This document shows positions 7,604-16,160 of a stretch of DNA of 37,112 nt, in pieces. The number at the start of each line of letters is the position of its first letter. The first letter of the stretch is position 1. The notes under the pieces were generated by a model. It did not search any database, was not told where the DNA came from, and saw nothing but the letters and a program-made list of their open reading frames with translations. This DNA comes from Streptomyces sp. MZ04. GTDB taxonomy: Bacteria; Actinomycetota; Actinomycetes; Streptomycetales; Streptomycetaceae. The stretch covers positions 1 through 37,112 of the forward strand of contig NZ_SRIC01000050.1 in the NCBI RefSeq assembly GCF_004684775.1, in the 5' to 3' direction. Position numbers and translations under genes: made by a program.

Positions 7604-8803
7604 ATGGAGACTCCGGGGTCGCAGTCCTCGCTGCACCGGGCCAATCTCGAGCGGGTCGTACGCGCCGTACGGCTCGCCGGTTCGCTCACTCAGGCCGAGA
7701 TCGCCAGGACGACCGGCCTGTCGGCGGCCACGGTCTCCAACATCGTCCGGGAGCTCAAGGACGGTGGAACGGTCGAGGTCACGCCCACCTCGGCAGGGGG
7801 CCGCAGGGCCCGCAGCGTCTCGCTCAGCGGCGACGCGGGCATCGTCATCGGCGTGGACTTCGGCCACACCCACCTGCGCGTGGCCGTGGGCAACCTCGCC
7901 CACCAGGTGCTCGCCGAGGAGTCCGAGCCGCTGGACGTGGACGCGTCCGCCGCGCAGGGCTTCGACCGGGCCGAGCAGCTGGTCAGCAGGCTGCTCGCGG
8001 CGACCGGCGTGGACCGCGCGAAGATCGCGGGCGTCGGGCTCGGCGTGCCGGGTCCGATCGACGTGGAGTCCGGGACGCTCGGCTCGACGTCGATCCTGCC
8101 GGGCTGGACGGGCACCAAGCCCGCCGAGGAGCTCGGGGGCCGCCTCGGGGTTCCCGTGCACGTCGACAACGACGCCAACCTCGGAGCGCTCGGCGAGCTG
8201 GTCTGGGGGAGCGGCCGCGGGGTCAAGGACCTCGCGTACATCAAGGTCGCGAGCGGTGTCGGCGCCGGCCTGGTGATCGACGGCCGGATCTACCGCGGCC
8301 CGGGCGGCACGGCGGGCGAGATCGGGCACATCACCCTGGACGAGTCGGGCCCGGTCTGCCGCTGCGGCAACCGCGGCTGCCTGGAGACCTTCACCGCCGC
8401 CCGCTATGTCCTGCCCCTGCTCCAGTCCAGCCACGGCACGGATCTGACCATGGAGCGCGTGGTCGCCCTCGCGCGTGACGGCGACCCGGGCTGCCGACGG
8501 GTGATCGCCGACGTCGGGCGGCACATCGGCAGCGGTGTGGCGAATCTCTGCAATCTCCTGAACCCCAGCCGGGTCGTCCTCGGCGGCGATCTCGCGGAGG
8601 CCGGTGAGCTGGTCCTCGGGCCCATCAGGGAGTCCGTGGGGCGGTACGCGATCCCCAGTGCGGCACGCCAACTCTCCGTGCTTCCGGGGGCACTTGGCGG
8701 CCGGGCCGAGGTGCTCGGGGCGCTGGCCCTCGCACTCAGCGAAATGGGCGATTCGACCCTTTTGGACGGATCGCTCCCCGCGTCGGCACCTGCCTTCACT
8801 TAG
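7604..8803 (+). CDS. rok7B7: ROK-family transcriptional regulator Rok7B7
   Basis: A 399-residue DNA-binding regulator with a sugar-kinase-like effector domain. Residues about 15-60 form a winged helix-turn-helix (SLTQAEIARTTGLSAATVSN). A ROK fold follows with the DxGxT phosphate motif at 85-89 (DFGHT) and a zinc-binding CxCGxxGCxE at 252-261. Position directly upstream of xylFGH matches S. coelicolor rok7B7 (SCO6008), reported to repress xylFGH and to influence antibiotic production and carbon control. The ATG at 7604 was chosen for family length, with AAGGGTGG about 9 nt upstream. A GTG at 7592 and a TTG at 7526 are in-frame alternatives. A palindrome in its own upstream region suggests autoregulation. 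The sugar ligand is not deducible from sequence. Confidence 0.87.
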   Translation: METPGSQSSLHRANLERVVRAVRLAGSLTQAEIARTTGLSAATVSNIVRELKDGGTVEVTPTSAGGRRARSVSLSGDAGIVIGVDFGHTHLRVAVGNLAHQVLAEESEPLDVDASAAQGFDRAEQLVSRLLAATGVDRAKIAGVGLGVPGPIDVESGTLGSTSILPGWTGTKPAEELGGRLGVPVHVDNDANLGALGELVWGSGRGVKDLAYIKVASGVGAGLVIDGRIYRGPGGTAGEIGHITLDESGPVCRCGNRGCLETFTAARYVLPLLQSSHGTDLTMERVVALARDGDPGCRRVIADVGRHIGSGVANLCNLLNPSRVVLGGDLAEAGELVLGPIRESVGRYAIPSAARQLSVLPGALGGRAEVLGALALALSEMGDSTLLDGSLPASAPAFT

Positions 8804-8832
8804 ATAACGCATGGCACCGTTGTCATCTCGTT

Positions 8833-8847
8833 AAGGATTTACTCCTT
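8833..8847. promoter_or_regulatory. Palindrome upstream of xylF (candidate ROK operator)
   Basis: AAGGATTTACTCCTT is a 5+5+5 inverted repeat followed directly by GAC, so that a -35-like TTGACG spans 8846-8851. It lies about 90 nt before the xylF start, where repressor would block the promoter. No clear -10 was found. Assignment to Rok7B7 is inferred from location and word sharing with 7489-7502. Confidence 0.45.
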
Positions 8848-8859
8848 GACGCTGGTGTG

Positions 8860-8892
8860 GCGGCCGAGTTGACTTCGAGCCACCTCGGCCGC
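8860..8892 (+). promoter_or_regulatory. Inverted repeat in xylF leader
   Basis: GCGGCCGAG (8860-8868) and CTCGGCCGC (8884-8892) form a perfect 9-bp stem with a 15-nt loop, 31 nt before the xylF start. It could be an mRNA leader hairpin or a second operator. Nothing distinguishes these by sequence. Confidence 0.45.
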
Positions 8893-8923
8893 AACGACGC
8901 GGCCACGTCAGGGAGGTTCCCGA

Positions 8924-10039
8924 ATGAACACACGTATGCGTCGTGCCGCCGTTGCCGTTGCCGCCACCACGATGGCCGTCACCCTTGCCGCCTGTGGCAG
9001 CGCCAAGGAGTCCGGCGGTGACAAGGATGAAGACTCGGGCGCGAAGAAGGGCGACGCGCTGAACATAGGTCTGCTCCTGCCGGAGAACCAGACCGCGCGT
9101 TACGAGAAGTTCGACAAGCCGCTGATCGAGAAGCACGTCAAGGAGCTGACCGACGGCAAGGGCAAGATCACCTACGCGAACGCCAAGCAGGACGCGACCG
9201 TACAGAACCAGCAGGCCGACACCATGATCACCAACAAGGTGGACGTGCTGATCGTGGACGCCGTGGACTCCAAGGCGATCGCCGGTTCGGTCAAGAAGGC
9301 CAAGGACGCGGGCATCCCCGTCGTGGCGTACGACCGTCTTGCCGAGGGCCCCATCGACGCGTACACCTCGTTCGACAACGAAGAGGTCGGCCACGTCCAG
9401 GGCAAGGCCCTTCTCGAGGCCCTCGGCGACAAGGCCAAGGACGGTGAGATCGTGATGATGAACGGCGCGATCACCGACCCGAACGCCAAGCTCTTCAAGA
9501 AGGGCGCCGAGGCCGAGCTCAAGGGCAAGGTCAAGATCGGCAAGTCGTACGACACCAAGGAGTGGAAGCCGGAGAACGCCAACGCCAACATGGAGGGCGC
9601 GATCTCGGCGATCGGCAAGGACAAGATCGTCGGCGTCTACTCCGCGAACGACGGCATGGCGGGCGGCATCATCACCGCCCTCAAGGCCGCGGGCCTCTCC
9701 AAGCTTCCGCCGGTCACCGGCCAGGACGCCGAACTCGCCGGTGTGCAGCGCATCGTCGCGGGCGAGCAGTTCATGAGCGTCTACAAGTCCTACCCGCAGG
9801 AAGCCGAGATCGCCGCGAAGATGGCCGTCGCGCTCGGCAAGGGCGAGAAGCTCGACTCGATCGCCAAGACGAAGGTCGACAGCCCCACCACCAAGGGCGT
9901 CCCCACCGTGCTCGTCCCGGTCGTCTCGCTGACCGACAAGAACATCAAGGAGACCGTCATCAAGGACGGTATCTACGCGCTCGACGAGATCTGCACGGCC
10001 AAGTACAAGGCCGACTGCGGCAAGGTCGGCCTGAAGTAA
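8924..10039 (+). CDS. xylF: Xylose-type ABC transporter substrate-binding lipoprotein XylF
   Basis: A 371-residue periplasmic-binding-protein-like lipoprotein of the ribose/xylose class (Peripla_BP_4 type). The signal peptide (MNTRMRRAAVAVAATTMAV) ends in lipobox LAAC with Cys at residue 24. An acidic/Lys linker follows, then the mature domain NIGLLLPENQTARYEKFDKP. Further hallmarks are DVLIVDAVDSKAIAGSVKKA, IPVVAYDRL, the SANDGMAGG hinge region and VTGQDAEL. GGGAGG stands 8 nt before the ATG. It heads xylFGH, which in S. coelicolor is the D-xylose importer controlled by Rok7B7. D-xylose specificity is inferred from gene order and family. Confidence 0.88.
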   Translation: MNTRMRRAAVAVAATTMAVTLAACGSAKESGGDKDEDSGAKKGDALNIGLLLPENQTARYEKFDKPLIEKHVKELTDGKGKITYANAKQDATVQNQQADTMITNKVDVLIVDAVDSKAIAGSVKKAKDAGIPVVAYDRLAEGPIDAYTSFDNEEVGHVQGKALLEALGDKAKDGEIVMMNGAITDPNAKLFKKGAEAELKGKVKIGKSYDTKEWKPENANANMEGAISAIGKDKIVGVYSANDGMAGGIITALKAAGLSKLPPVTGQDAELAGVQRIVAGEQFMSVYKSYPQEAEIAAKMAVALGKGEKLDSIAKTKVDSPTTKGVPTVLVPVVSLTDKNIKETVIKDGIYALDEICTAKYKADCGKVGLK

Positions 10040-10077
10040 GTCCCCTTTTCCTCACGGGACTTCACCACCATTGAGGC

Positions 10078-10130
10078 CTGTCCGGTGTCCCGCTCCAACA
10101 GCCCCGCAGCTATGGCGGGGCGCCGGACAG
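10078..10130 (+). terminator. Intercistronic stem-loop between xylF and xylG
   Basis: Outer stem CTGTCCGG (10078-10085) / CCGGACAG (10123-10130) encloses inner stem GCCCCGC (10101-10107) / GCGGGGC (10115-10121). It lies 38 nt after xylF and about 100 nt before xylG. In binding-protein operons such structures usually act as partial terminators or 3'-end stabilisers that favour receptor mRNA over transporter mRNA. That role here is inferred. Confidence 0.65.
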
Positions 10131-10236
10131 AAACACCCTCTGGTCTTCGCGTTCTTCGCTCTGCTCGTACTTCTCGTACGTCTCGTTCTCTTCTGTTCAA
10201 CCTCCCGCCGGTCAGGCGGCGAAGGAGATGGTTCAC

Positions 10237-11016
10237 GTGTCCGCTACGCCCGTGTTGGCGTTGCGCGGGGTCTCCAAGCGATTCGGTGCCGTCCAGGCGC
10301 TCACCGATGTAGAGCTTGAGGTCCGTGCCGGTGAGGTGGTCGCCCTGGTCGGCGACAACGGCGCAGGAAAGTCCACGCTGGTCAAGACGATCGCCGGCGT
10401 GCATCCCATCGATGACGGTGTCATCGAGTGGGAGGGCAAGAGCGTCTCGATCAACAAGCCGCACGACGCCCAGAACCTGGGCATCGCGACCGTCTACCAG
10501 GACCTCGCGCTGTGCGACAACATCGACGTCGTAGGCAATCTCTACCTCGGCCGTGAGCTGCGCAGGCGCGGCGTGCTCAACGAGGTCGAGATGGAGCGCC
10601 GCGCCCGCGAGCTGCTCACCACGCTCTCGATCCGCATCCCCAGCGTCCGCATCCCGATCGCCTCGCTCTCCGGCGGTCAGCGCCAGACCGTGGCGATCGC
10701 CCGCTCGATGCTCGGTGAGCCCCAGCTCGTCATCCTCGACGAGCCCACCGCCGCACTCGGCGTCGAGCAGACCGCACAGGTCCTCGACCTGGTGGAGCGG
10801 CTGCGCGAGCGTGGCCACGCGGTCATCCTCATCAGCCACAACATGGCGGACGTCAAGGCCGTCGCCGACAAGGTGGCGGTGCTCCGGCTCGGCCGGAACA
10901 ACGGAGTCTTCGACGTGAAGGCCACCTCGCAGGAAGAGATCATCTCCGCCATCACGGGAGCCACGGACAATGCCGTGACCCGTCGCGCGGCGCGCAACGT
11001 GGAGGTCCAGAAGTGA
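10237..11016 (+). CDS. xylG: Xylose-type ABC transporter ATP-binding protein XylG (single domain)
   Basis: A 259-residue ATPase that powers the XylFGH importer. All motifs of one complete nucleotide-binding domain are present: Walker A GDNGAGKST near residue 43, signature LSGGQ near 146, Walker B LVILDEPTAAL near 165, and the switch His in ISHN near 203. Ribose/xylose-class ATPases are usually about 500 residues with two such domains. This one has a single domain and presumably works as a homodimer. The GTG at 10237 is preferred over the ATG at 10228 because GAAGGAG lies 9 nt before it but directly abuts the ATG. Its stop overlaps the xylH start (GTGA), indicating translational coupling. Confidence 0.87.
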   Translation: MSATPVLALRGVSKRFGAVQALTDVELEVRAGEVVALVGDNGAGKSTLVKTIAGVHPIDDGVIEWEGKSVSINKPHDAQNLGIATVYQDLALCDNIDVVGNLYLGRELRRRGVLNEVEMERRARELLTTLSIRIPSVRIPIASLSGGQRQTVAIARSMLGEPQLVILDEPTAALGVEQTAQVLDLVERLRERGHAVILISHNMADVKAVADKVAVLRLGRNNGVFDVKATSQEEIISAITGATDNAVTRRAARNVEVQK

Positions 11017-12302
11017 GCATCGAGAAGACCTCCACGCCCGGCGACGCACCCGTCGACGCCCCGGCGGCCGCGGCCGACGCCGTCACCGCCGTAGACCCCC
11101 GCCTGCTCGTCCGCGAGCAGGGCTTCGCCGGCTACATCACCGAGTTCAAGCGGAAGATGCGCGCCGGTGACCTGGGCTCCATCCCGGTCGTCGTGGGCCT
11201 CATCATCATCTGGGCGATCTTCGCCTCGATGAACTCGCGCTTCATGACCGCGGAGAACCTCAGCAACATCTCCGTCGCCATGGTCGGCACCGGCATGATC
11301 GCCGTCGGCATCGTCTTCGTGCTGCTGCTCGGCGAGATCGACCTGTCGGTCGGCTCGGTCAGCGGTGTCGCGGGCGCCGTCGCCGCCGTCCTCGCCGTCA
11401 CGCACGGCACCCCGGAGTGGCTCGCCCTGATCGTCGCCATCCTCACCGGTACGGTGATCGGCACCATCCACGGCTTCTTCTTCGCGCGCATCGGCGCCCC
11501 GGCGTTCGCCGTCACCCTGGCAGGCCTGCTGTTCTGGCAGGGCTTCATGCTCCAGATCCTGGGCGACAACGGCACCATCAACCTGGACTCCGAAGGCCTG
11601 ATCGCCAAGCTGACCTCGTACTACTTCACGGACGTCGCCGCGGCCTACGGCCTCGCGATCGTCGCGGTCGTGGCGTTCTTCCTCTCCTCCTTCCTGGACA
11701 GCCGCCGCCGCGAGGCGGCCGGTGTCCCGTCCAGGCCGCTGAGCGAGATCGTCGTGCGCACGGTGGTCCTGGCCGTCGTGGCCTTCGCCGCCGCGATCAT
11801 GTTCAACCAGTACAAGGGCCTTCCGCTGGCCCTGGTGATCTTCCTGGTGGTCCTGGTCGGCACCGACTTCGTGCTGCGCCGCACCGGCTACGGCCGCAAG
11901 GTCTTCGCCCTCGGCGGCAGCGTCGAGGCATCCCGCCGAGCCGGTATCAACGTCACGCTGATCCGTACGTCGGTCTACGCGATCGCCGGTACGTTCGCGG
12001 CGGCGGGCGGGCTCTTCATGGCCTCCAAGATCGCCGCGGCCAACCAGGGCGCCGGCACCGGTGACCTCCTGATGAACGCCATCGCGGCGGCCGTCATCGG
12101 CGGCACCAGCCTCTTCGGCGGCCGCGGCCGCACCTGGAACGCCCTCCTGGGCGTCATGGTGATCACGTCCATCCAGTACGGCCTCGCGCTCGAAGGCATC
12201 GCGACGCCGGTCCAGTACATGATCACCGGTGGCGTACTGCTCGCCACGGTCGTCATCGACTCCGTCACCCGCAAGACCCAGAAGACGGCAGGCCGCGCCT
12301 GA
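11013..12302 (+). CDS. xylH: Xylose-type ABC transporter permease XylH
   Basis: A 429-residue integral membrane permease of the BPD_transp_2 class (RbsC/XylH type). A cytoplasmic Ala/Asp-rich tail and a charged segment (FKRKMRAGDLGS) lead into about ten hydrophobic spans. Family motifs include GEIDLSVGSVSGVAGAV in the first third, NGTINLDSEGL in the middle, and AVIGGTSLFGGRGRTWNALLG near the end. The start GTG overlaps the xylG stop by four bases. The gene ends the xylFGH operon; a 15-bp stem-loop follows at 12325-12360. Xylose as substrate is inferred from operon identity and position next to rok7B7. Confidence 0.88.
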   Translation: MSIEKTSTPGDAPVDAPAAAADAVTAVDPRLLVREQGFAGYITEFKRKMRAGDLGSIPVVVGLIIIWAIFASMNSRFMTAENLSNISVAMVGTGMIAVGIVFVLLLGEIDLSVGSVSGVAGAVAAVLAVTHGTPEWLALIVAILTGTVIGTIHGFFFARIGAPAFAVTLAGLLFWQGFMLQILGDNGTINLDSEGLIAKLTSYYFTDVAAAYGLAIVAVVAFFLSSFLDSRRREAAGVPSRPLSEIVVRTVVLAVVAFAAAIMFNQYKGLPLALVIFLVVLVGTDFVLRRTGYGRKVFALGGSVEASRRAGINVTLIRTSVYAIAGTFAAAGGLFMASKIAAANQGAGTGDLLMNAIAAAVIGGTSLFGGRGRTWNALLGVMVITSIQYGLALEGIATPVQYMITGGVLLATVVIDSVTRKTQKTAGRA

Positions 12303-12324
12303 CCTGCCGGAACCTCCAGCGGGG

Positions 12325-12360
12325 GCTGCCCGGTACCGCAATGGCGCGGTGCCGGGCAGC
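12325..12360 (+). terminator. Stem-loop terminator after xylH
   Basis: GCTGCCCGGTACCGC (12325-12339) pairs with GCGGTGCCGGGCAGC (12346-12360) at 14 of 15 positions around a 6-nt loop, 23 nt after the stop codon. It lacks a T-run but is placed to end xylFGH before dxs. Confidence 0.8.
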
Positions 12361-12493
12361 TCTCTGTCCACCGCCGATCGAGTGAACGCGGAACTCCCGG
12401 CCCGGCCGCCGCCTTCAACTGCGGAACATTAGACTCAACGGGCCCGGCGACATCGGGCCAACGCTCGAACAGCTCTACTGCAAGGAGGCACGG

Positions 12494-14428
12494 GTGCCGC
12501 TGCTGACCCGCATCAGGGGACCGCGCGATCTGGACCGGCTCAGCCAGGAGGAGCTGATCCAGCTGGCCGACGAGATCCGCACCTTCCTCGTCGACGCAGT
12601 CTCCAAGACAGGCGGCCACCTCGGCCCCAACCTCGGCGTGGTCGAGCTCACGATCGCCATGCACCGCGTCTTCGAGTCACCCCAGGACAAGATCCTCTTC
12701 GACACCGGCCACCAGAGCTACGTACACAAGCTGCTCACCGGCCGCCAGGACTTCTCCAAGCTGAAGATGAAGGGCGGCCTGTCCGGCTACCCCTCGCAGG
12801 CCGAGTCCGACCACGACGTGATCGAGAACTCCCACGCCTCCACGGTCCTCGGCTGGGCGGACGGCCTCGCCAAGGCCAATGAGCTGCGCAAGAAGGACGA
12901 CCACGTCGTCGCCGTCATCGGCGACGGCGCGCTGACCGGCGGCATGGCCTGGGAAGCCCTCAACAACATCGCGGCCGCCAAGGACCGCCCCCTGGTGATC
13001 GTCGTCAACGACAACGAGCGCTCGTACGCCCCGACCATCGGCGGCCTCGCGAACCACCTGGCGACCCTGCGCACCACGGACGGCTACGAGCGTTTCCTGG
13101 CCCGCGGCAGGGACCTCCTGGAGCGCACCCCGGTCGTCGGCAAGCCCCTCTACGAGACGCTGCACGGCGCGAAGAAGGGCCTGAAGGACTTCATCGCCCC
13201 GCAGGGCATGTTCGAGGACCTCGGCCTGAAGTACGTCGGCCCGATCGACGGCCACGACATCGAGGCCCTGGAGTCCGCCCTGGCGCGCGCCAAGCGCTTC
13301 GGCGGCCCGGTCATCGTGCACTGCATCACCGAGAAGGGCCGCGGCTACAAACCCGCCCTCGAGGACGAGGCCGACCACTTCCACTCCGTCGGCAAGATCC
13401 ACCCCGACACCGGCCTGCCGATCGCGTCCTCCGGCGTCGACTGGACCTCCGTGTTCGGCGAGGAGATGGTCAAGCTCGGCCACGAGCGCGAGGACATCGT
13501 CGCGATCACCGCGGCCATGCTCCAGCCGGTCGGCCTCGACAAGTTCTCCAAGGCCTTCCCGGAGCGGGTCTACGACGTCGGCATCGCCGAGCAGCACGGC
13601 GCCGTCAGCGCCGCGGGCCTGGCCACCGGCGGCCTGCACCCCGTCTTCGCCGTGTACGCGACCTTCCTCAACCGCGCCTTCGACCAGCTCCTGATGGACG
13701 TGGCCCTGCACAAGTGCGGCGTCACGTTCGTCCTGGACCGGGCCGGCATCACCGGCACCGACGGCGCCTCGCACAACGGCATGTGGGACATGTCGATCCT
13801 GCAGTGCGTGCCGACCCTGCGCATCGCCGCCCCACGCGACGCCGACCAGGTCCGTCTGCAGCTGCGCGAGGCCGTCGAGGTCGAGGACGCCCCGACCGTG
13901 GTGCGCTTCTCCAAGGGCGCGGTCGGCCCGGCCGTCAAGGCCGTCGGCAAGGTCGGCGGCATGGACGTCCTGCGGAAGGCGGCCACCCACCGCCCGGACG
14001 TGCTGCTCGTCTCCGTCGGCGCGCTCGCGCCGATGTGCCTGGAGATCGCCGACCTCCTGAACAAGCAGGGCATCACCACGACGGTCGTCGACCCCCGCTG
14101 GGTCAAGCCCGTCGACGAGGCGCTCGCCCCGCTCGCCGAGCAGCACCGCGTCGTGGTCACCGTCGAGGACAACTCCCGTGCGGGCGGCGTCGGTTCGGCG
14201 ATCGCCCAGGCCCTGCGCGACGCGGGCGTCGACGTGCCGCTGCGCGACTTCGGCATCCCGCCGCGCTTCCTGGACCACGCGTCCCGCAAGGAGGTCATGG
14301 CCGAGATCGGCCTGACCGCCCCGGACATCGCCCGCCAGGTGACGGGTCTGGTCGCCAAGCTGGACGGCCGCTTCGAGCGGGCGGCGGCCGTGGACTCGGT
14401 GGACGCGGTGGAGCCCGCGCGCGACTGA
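12494..14428 (+). CDS. dxs: 1-deoxy-D-xylulose-5-phosphate synthase
   Basis: A 644-residue thiamine-diphosphate enzyme that condenses pyruvate and glyceraldehyde 3-phosphate to 1-deoxy-D-xylulose 5-phosphate, the first step of the MEP isoprenoid route (also feeding thiamine and pyridoxal synthesis in many bacteria). Visible motifs are the substrate His region [14 protein letters not shown] near residue 75, the ThDP/Mg site [16 protein letters not shown] near 143, and in the pyrimidine domain [15 protein letters not shown] and [18 protein letters not shown]. The transketolase C-terminal domain closes the protein. GTG start with AAGGAGG about 6 nt upstream. A TAGACT -10-like box lies at 12430-12435 and a short leader hairpin at 12441-12459. 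Full length, monocistronic, with terminators on both sides. Confidence 0.96.
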   Translation: MPLLTRIRGPRDLDRLSQEELIQLADEIRTFLVDAVSKTGGHLGPNLGVVELTIAMHRVFESPQDKILFDTGHQSYVHKLLTGRQDFSKLKMKGGLSGYPSQAESDHDVIENSHASTVLGWADGLAKANELRKKDDHVVAVIGDGALTGGMAWEALNNIAAAKDRPLVIVVNDNERSYAPTIGGLANHLATLRTTDGYERFLARGRDLLERTPVVGKPLYETLHGAKKGLKDFIAPQGMFEDLGLKYVGPIDGHDIEALESALARAKRFGGPVIVHCITEKGRGYKPALEDEADHFHSVGKIHPDTGLPIASSGVDWTSVFGEEMVKLGHEREDIVAITAAMLQPVGLDKFSKAFPERVYDVGIAEQHGAVSAAGLATGGLHPVFAVYATFLNRAFDQLLMDVALHKCGVTFVLDRAGITGTDGASHNGMWDMSILQCVPTLRIAAPRDADQVRLQLREAVEVEDAPTVVRFSKGAVGPAVKAVGKVGGMDVLRKAATHRPDVLLVSVGALAPMCLEIADLLNKQGITTTVVDPRWVKPVDEALAPLAEQHRVVVTVEDNSRAGGVGSAIAQALRDAGVDVPLRDFGIPPRFLDHASRKEVMAEIGLTAPDIARQVTGLVAKLDGRFERAAAVDSVDAVEPARD

Positions 14429-14448
14429 CGTCAACCACGCGGTTCTCC

Positions 14449-14489
14449 GGGCCGGTCCCACCACCCTGTACGGGTGGTGGGACCGGCCC
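14449..14489 (+). terminator. Terminator after dxs
   Basis: A perfect 18-bp stem (arms 14449-14466 and 14472-14489) with a 5-nt loop TGTAC starts 20 nt after the dxs stop. It is one of the strongest hairpins in the window. Confidence 0.92.
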
Positions 14490-14574
14490 ATTCGCGTGAA
14501 TCCCCCCGTGCCGGAGCTTGCGGACCACCCCCCGTCTCGATCATGTCGAGGACGACAAGCGTGGAGGTACGCCC

Positions 14575-16077
14575 GTGACAAGCACCCTTTTCAGAACGAA
14601 GAGCGTCGAGCAGTCCATCCAGGACACCGAAGAGCCCGAGCATGCGCTCAAAAAGTCGCTCTCCGCCCTCGACCTCATGGTCTTCGGTGTCGGCGTCATC
14701 ATCGGCACCGGCATCTTCGTCCTGACCGGCAAGGTGGCCAAGGAGAACGCGGGACCCGCGACCGCGCTGGCGTTCGTCGCCGCCGGCATCGTCTGTGCGC
14801 TTGCGGCCCTGTGCTACGCCGAGTTCGCCTCGACCGTCCCGGTGGCCGGGTCGGCGTACACCTTCGCCTACGCCTCCATCGGTGAGCTGCCCGCCTGGAT
14901 CATCGGCTGGGACCTCGTCCTCGAATTCGCCCTGGGCACGGCCGTCGTCGCGGTCGGCTGGTCCGGATATGTGCGCTCCCTGATGGACAACGCGGACTGG
15001 CATCTCCCGAATGCGCTGGAAGGCCCCGATGTGCCGGGCGGCAGCTTCGACATCCTGGCCTTCCTGCTGGTCCTGGTGCTGACCGCGATCCTGGTGATCG
15101 GCATGAAGCTGTCCGCCAACATCACCGCGGTCGTCGTGGCCATCAAGGTGACGGTGGTCATGATTGTGATCATCGCGGGTCTCTTCTTCATCGTGGGTGA
15201 CAACTACTCGCCGTTCATCCCCGACGCGGTGACCCCGGCGGTCGGGGTGGGCTGGGAAGACGCCCCCATGGTTCAGCTGATCTTCGGCTACGAACCCACC
15301 AACTTCGGCGTCATGGGCATCTTCACCGCGGCCTCCGTCGTCTTCTTCGCCTTCATCGGCTTCGACGTGGTGGCCACCGCCGCCGAGGAGACCAAGTTCC
15401 CGCAGCGCGACATGCCGCGCGGCATCCTCGGCTCGCTCCTCATCTGCACAGTGCTGTACGTGGCCGTCTCGCTCGTGGTCACCGGCATGCAGCACTACAC
15501 CAAACTGTCCGTCAGCGCGCCCCTCGCCGAAGCCTTCAAGGCCACCGGTCACCCCTGGTACGCCGGCGCCATCAGCTTCGGTGCCGCCGTCGGCCTGACC
15601 ACCGTGTGTCTGATCCTGCTGCTCGGGCAGACGCGTGTGTTCTTCGCGATGAGCCGCGACGGTCTGCTGCCGCGCTTCTTCTCCGTCACGCACCCGCGCT
15701 TCAAGACGCCTTACCGGCCGACCATCCTCCTTGGCGTCCTCATCGCCGTCATCGCGGGCTTCACCAGCATCAACGAGCTCGCGACCCTGGTGAACATCGG
15801 CACCCTCTTCGCGTTCGTCGTCGTGGCCATCGGCGTGATCGTCCTGCGCCGCACCCGCCCCGAACTGCACCGCGCCTTCCGCACCCCGCTGGTGCCGCTG
15901 GTGCCCATCCTCTCGGTGGCCGCCTCGGTGTGGCTGATGCTGAACCTGCCGGGCGAGACGTGGCTGCGGTTCGGCATCTGGATGGTGATCGGCTTCGTCG
16001 TCTACTTCCTGTACGGGCGCTCGCACAGCCGGTTGGGCAGGAGCGGGGGCGAACTCCAGGCCGACGACGCTCTGTAG
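14575..16077 (+). CDS. Cationic amino-acid permease (APC superfamily)
   Basis: A 500-residue membrane transporter of the amino acid-polyamine-organocation superfamily, closest in look to the bacterial CAT group (YhdG-like). A 40-residue cytoplasmic N-terminus leads into the first span with the APC signature GVGVIIGTGIFVLTG. About a dozen hydrophobic spans follow, including FIGFDVVATAAEETKFPQRD, the conserved loop after span 6. The GTG at 14575 is chosen because GGAGG lies 8 nt upstream; the frame is open to 14518 without a ribosome-binding site. It stands alone between the dxs terminator and a weaker hairpin. The transported amino acid cannot be told from sequence. Confidence 0.85.
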   Translation: MTSTLFRTKSVEQSIQDTEEPEHALKKSLSALDLMVFGVGVIIGTGIFVLTGKVAKENAGPATALAFVAAGIVCALAALCYAEFASTVPVAGSAYTFAYASIGELPAWIIGWDLVLEFALGTAVVAVGWSGYVRSLMDNADWHLPNALEGPDVPGGSFDILAFLLVLVLTAILVIGMKLSANITAVVVAIKVTVVMIVIIAGLFFIVGDNYSPFIPDAVTPAVGVGWEDAPMVQLIFGYEPTNFGVMGIFTAASVVFFAFIGFDVVATAAEETKFPQRDMPRGILGSLLICTVLYVAVSLVVTGMQHYTKLSVSAPLAEAFKATGHPWYAGAISFGAAVGLTTVCLILLLGQTRVFFAMSRDGLLPRFFSVTHPRFKTPYRPTILLGVLIAVIAGFTSINELATLVNIGTLFAFVVVAIGVIVLRRTRPELHRAFRTPLVPLVPILSVAASVWLMLNLPGETWLRFGIWMVIGFVVYFLYGRSHSRLGRSGGELQADDAL

Positions 16078-16104
16078 CCACCGCGGTCTCGTGCCGTCAA
16101 TCCA

Positions 16105-16146
16105 CCGGCCCCGTATGTCCCGCTCTGATGGGGGCTGCGGGGCCGG
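16105..16146 (+). terminator. Possible stem-loop after the amino-acid permease
   Basis: CCGGCCCCG (16105-16113) and CGGGGCCGG (16138-16146) form a perfect 9-bp stem with a 24-nt loop, 28 nt after the permease stop. It overlaps the likely promoter of the next gene, so it may instead act on that promoter. Confidence 0.45.
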
Positions 16147-16147
16147 A

Positions 16148-16153
16148 TAGCGT
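16148..16153 (+). promoter_or_regulatory. -10 box for leaderless gt39-like mRNA
   Basis: TAGCGT fits TANNNT and ends exactly 7 nt before the ATG at 16161, where no ribosome-binding site is present. Transcription would then start at or next to the A of the start codon. Confidence 0.5.
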
Positions 16154-16160
16154 GCACCCC

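Noticed and set aside
10237..11016. xylG considered truncated by a frameshift
   Set aside because: The single ATPase domain is complete and its stop codon overlaps the xylH start in a coupled arrangement, so no second domain has been lost in the sequence here.
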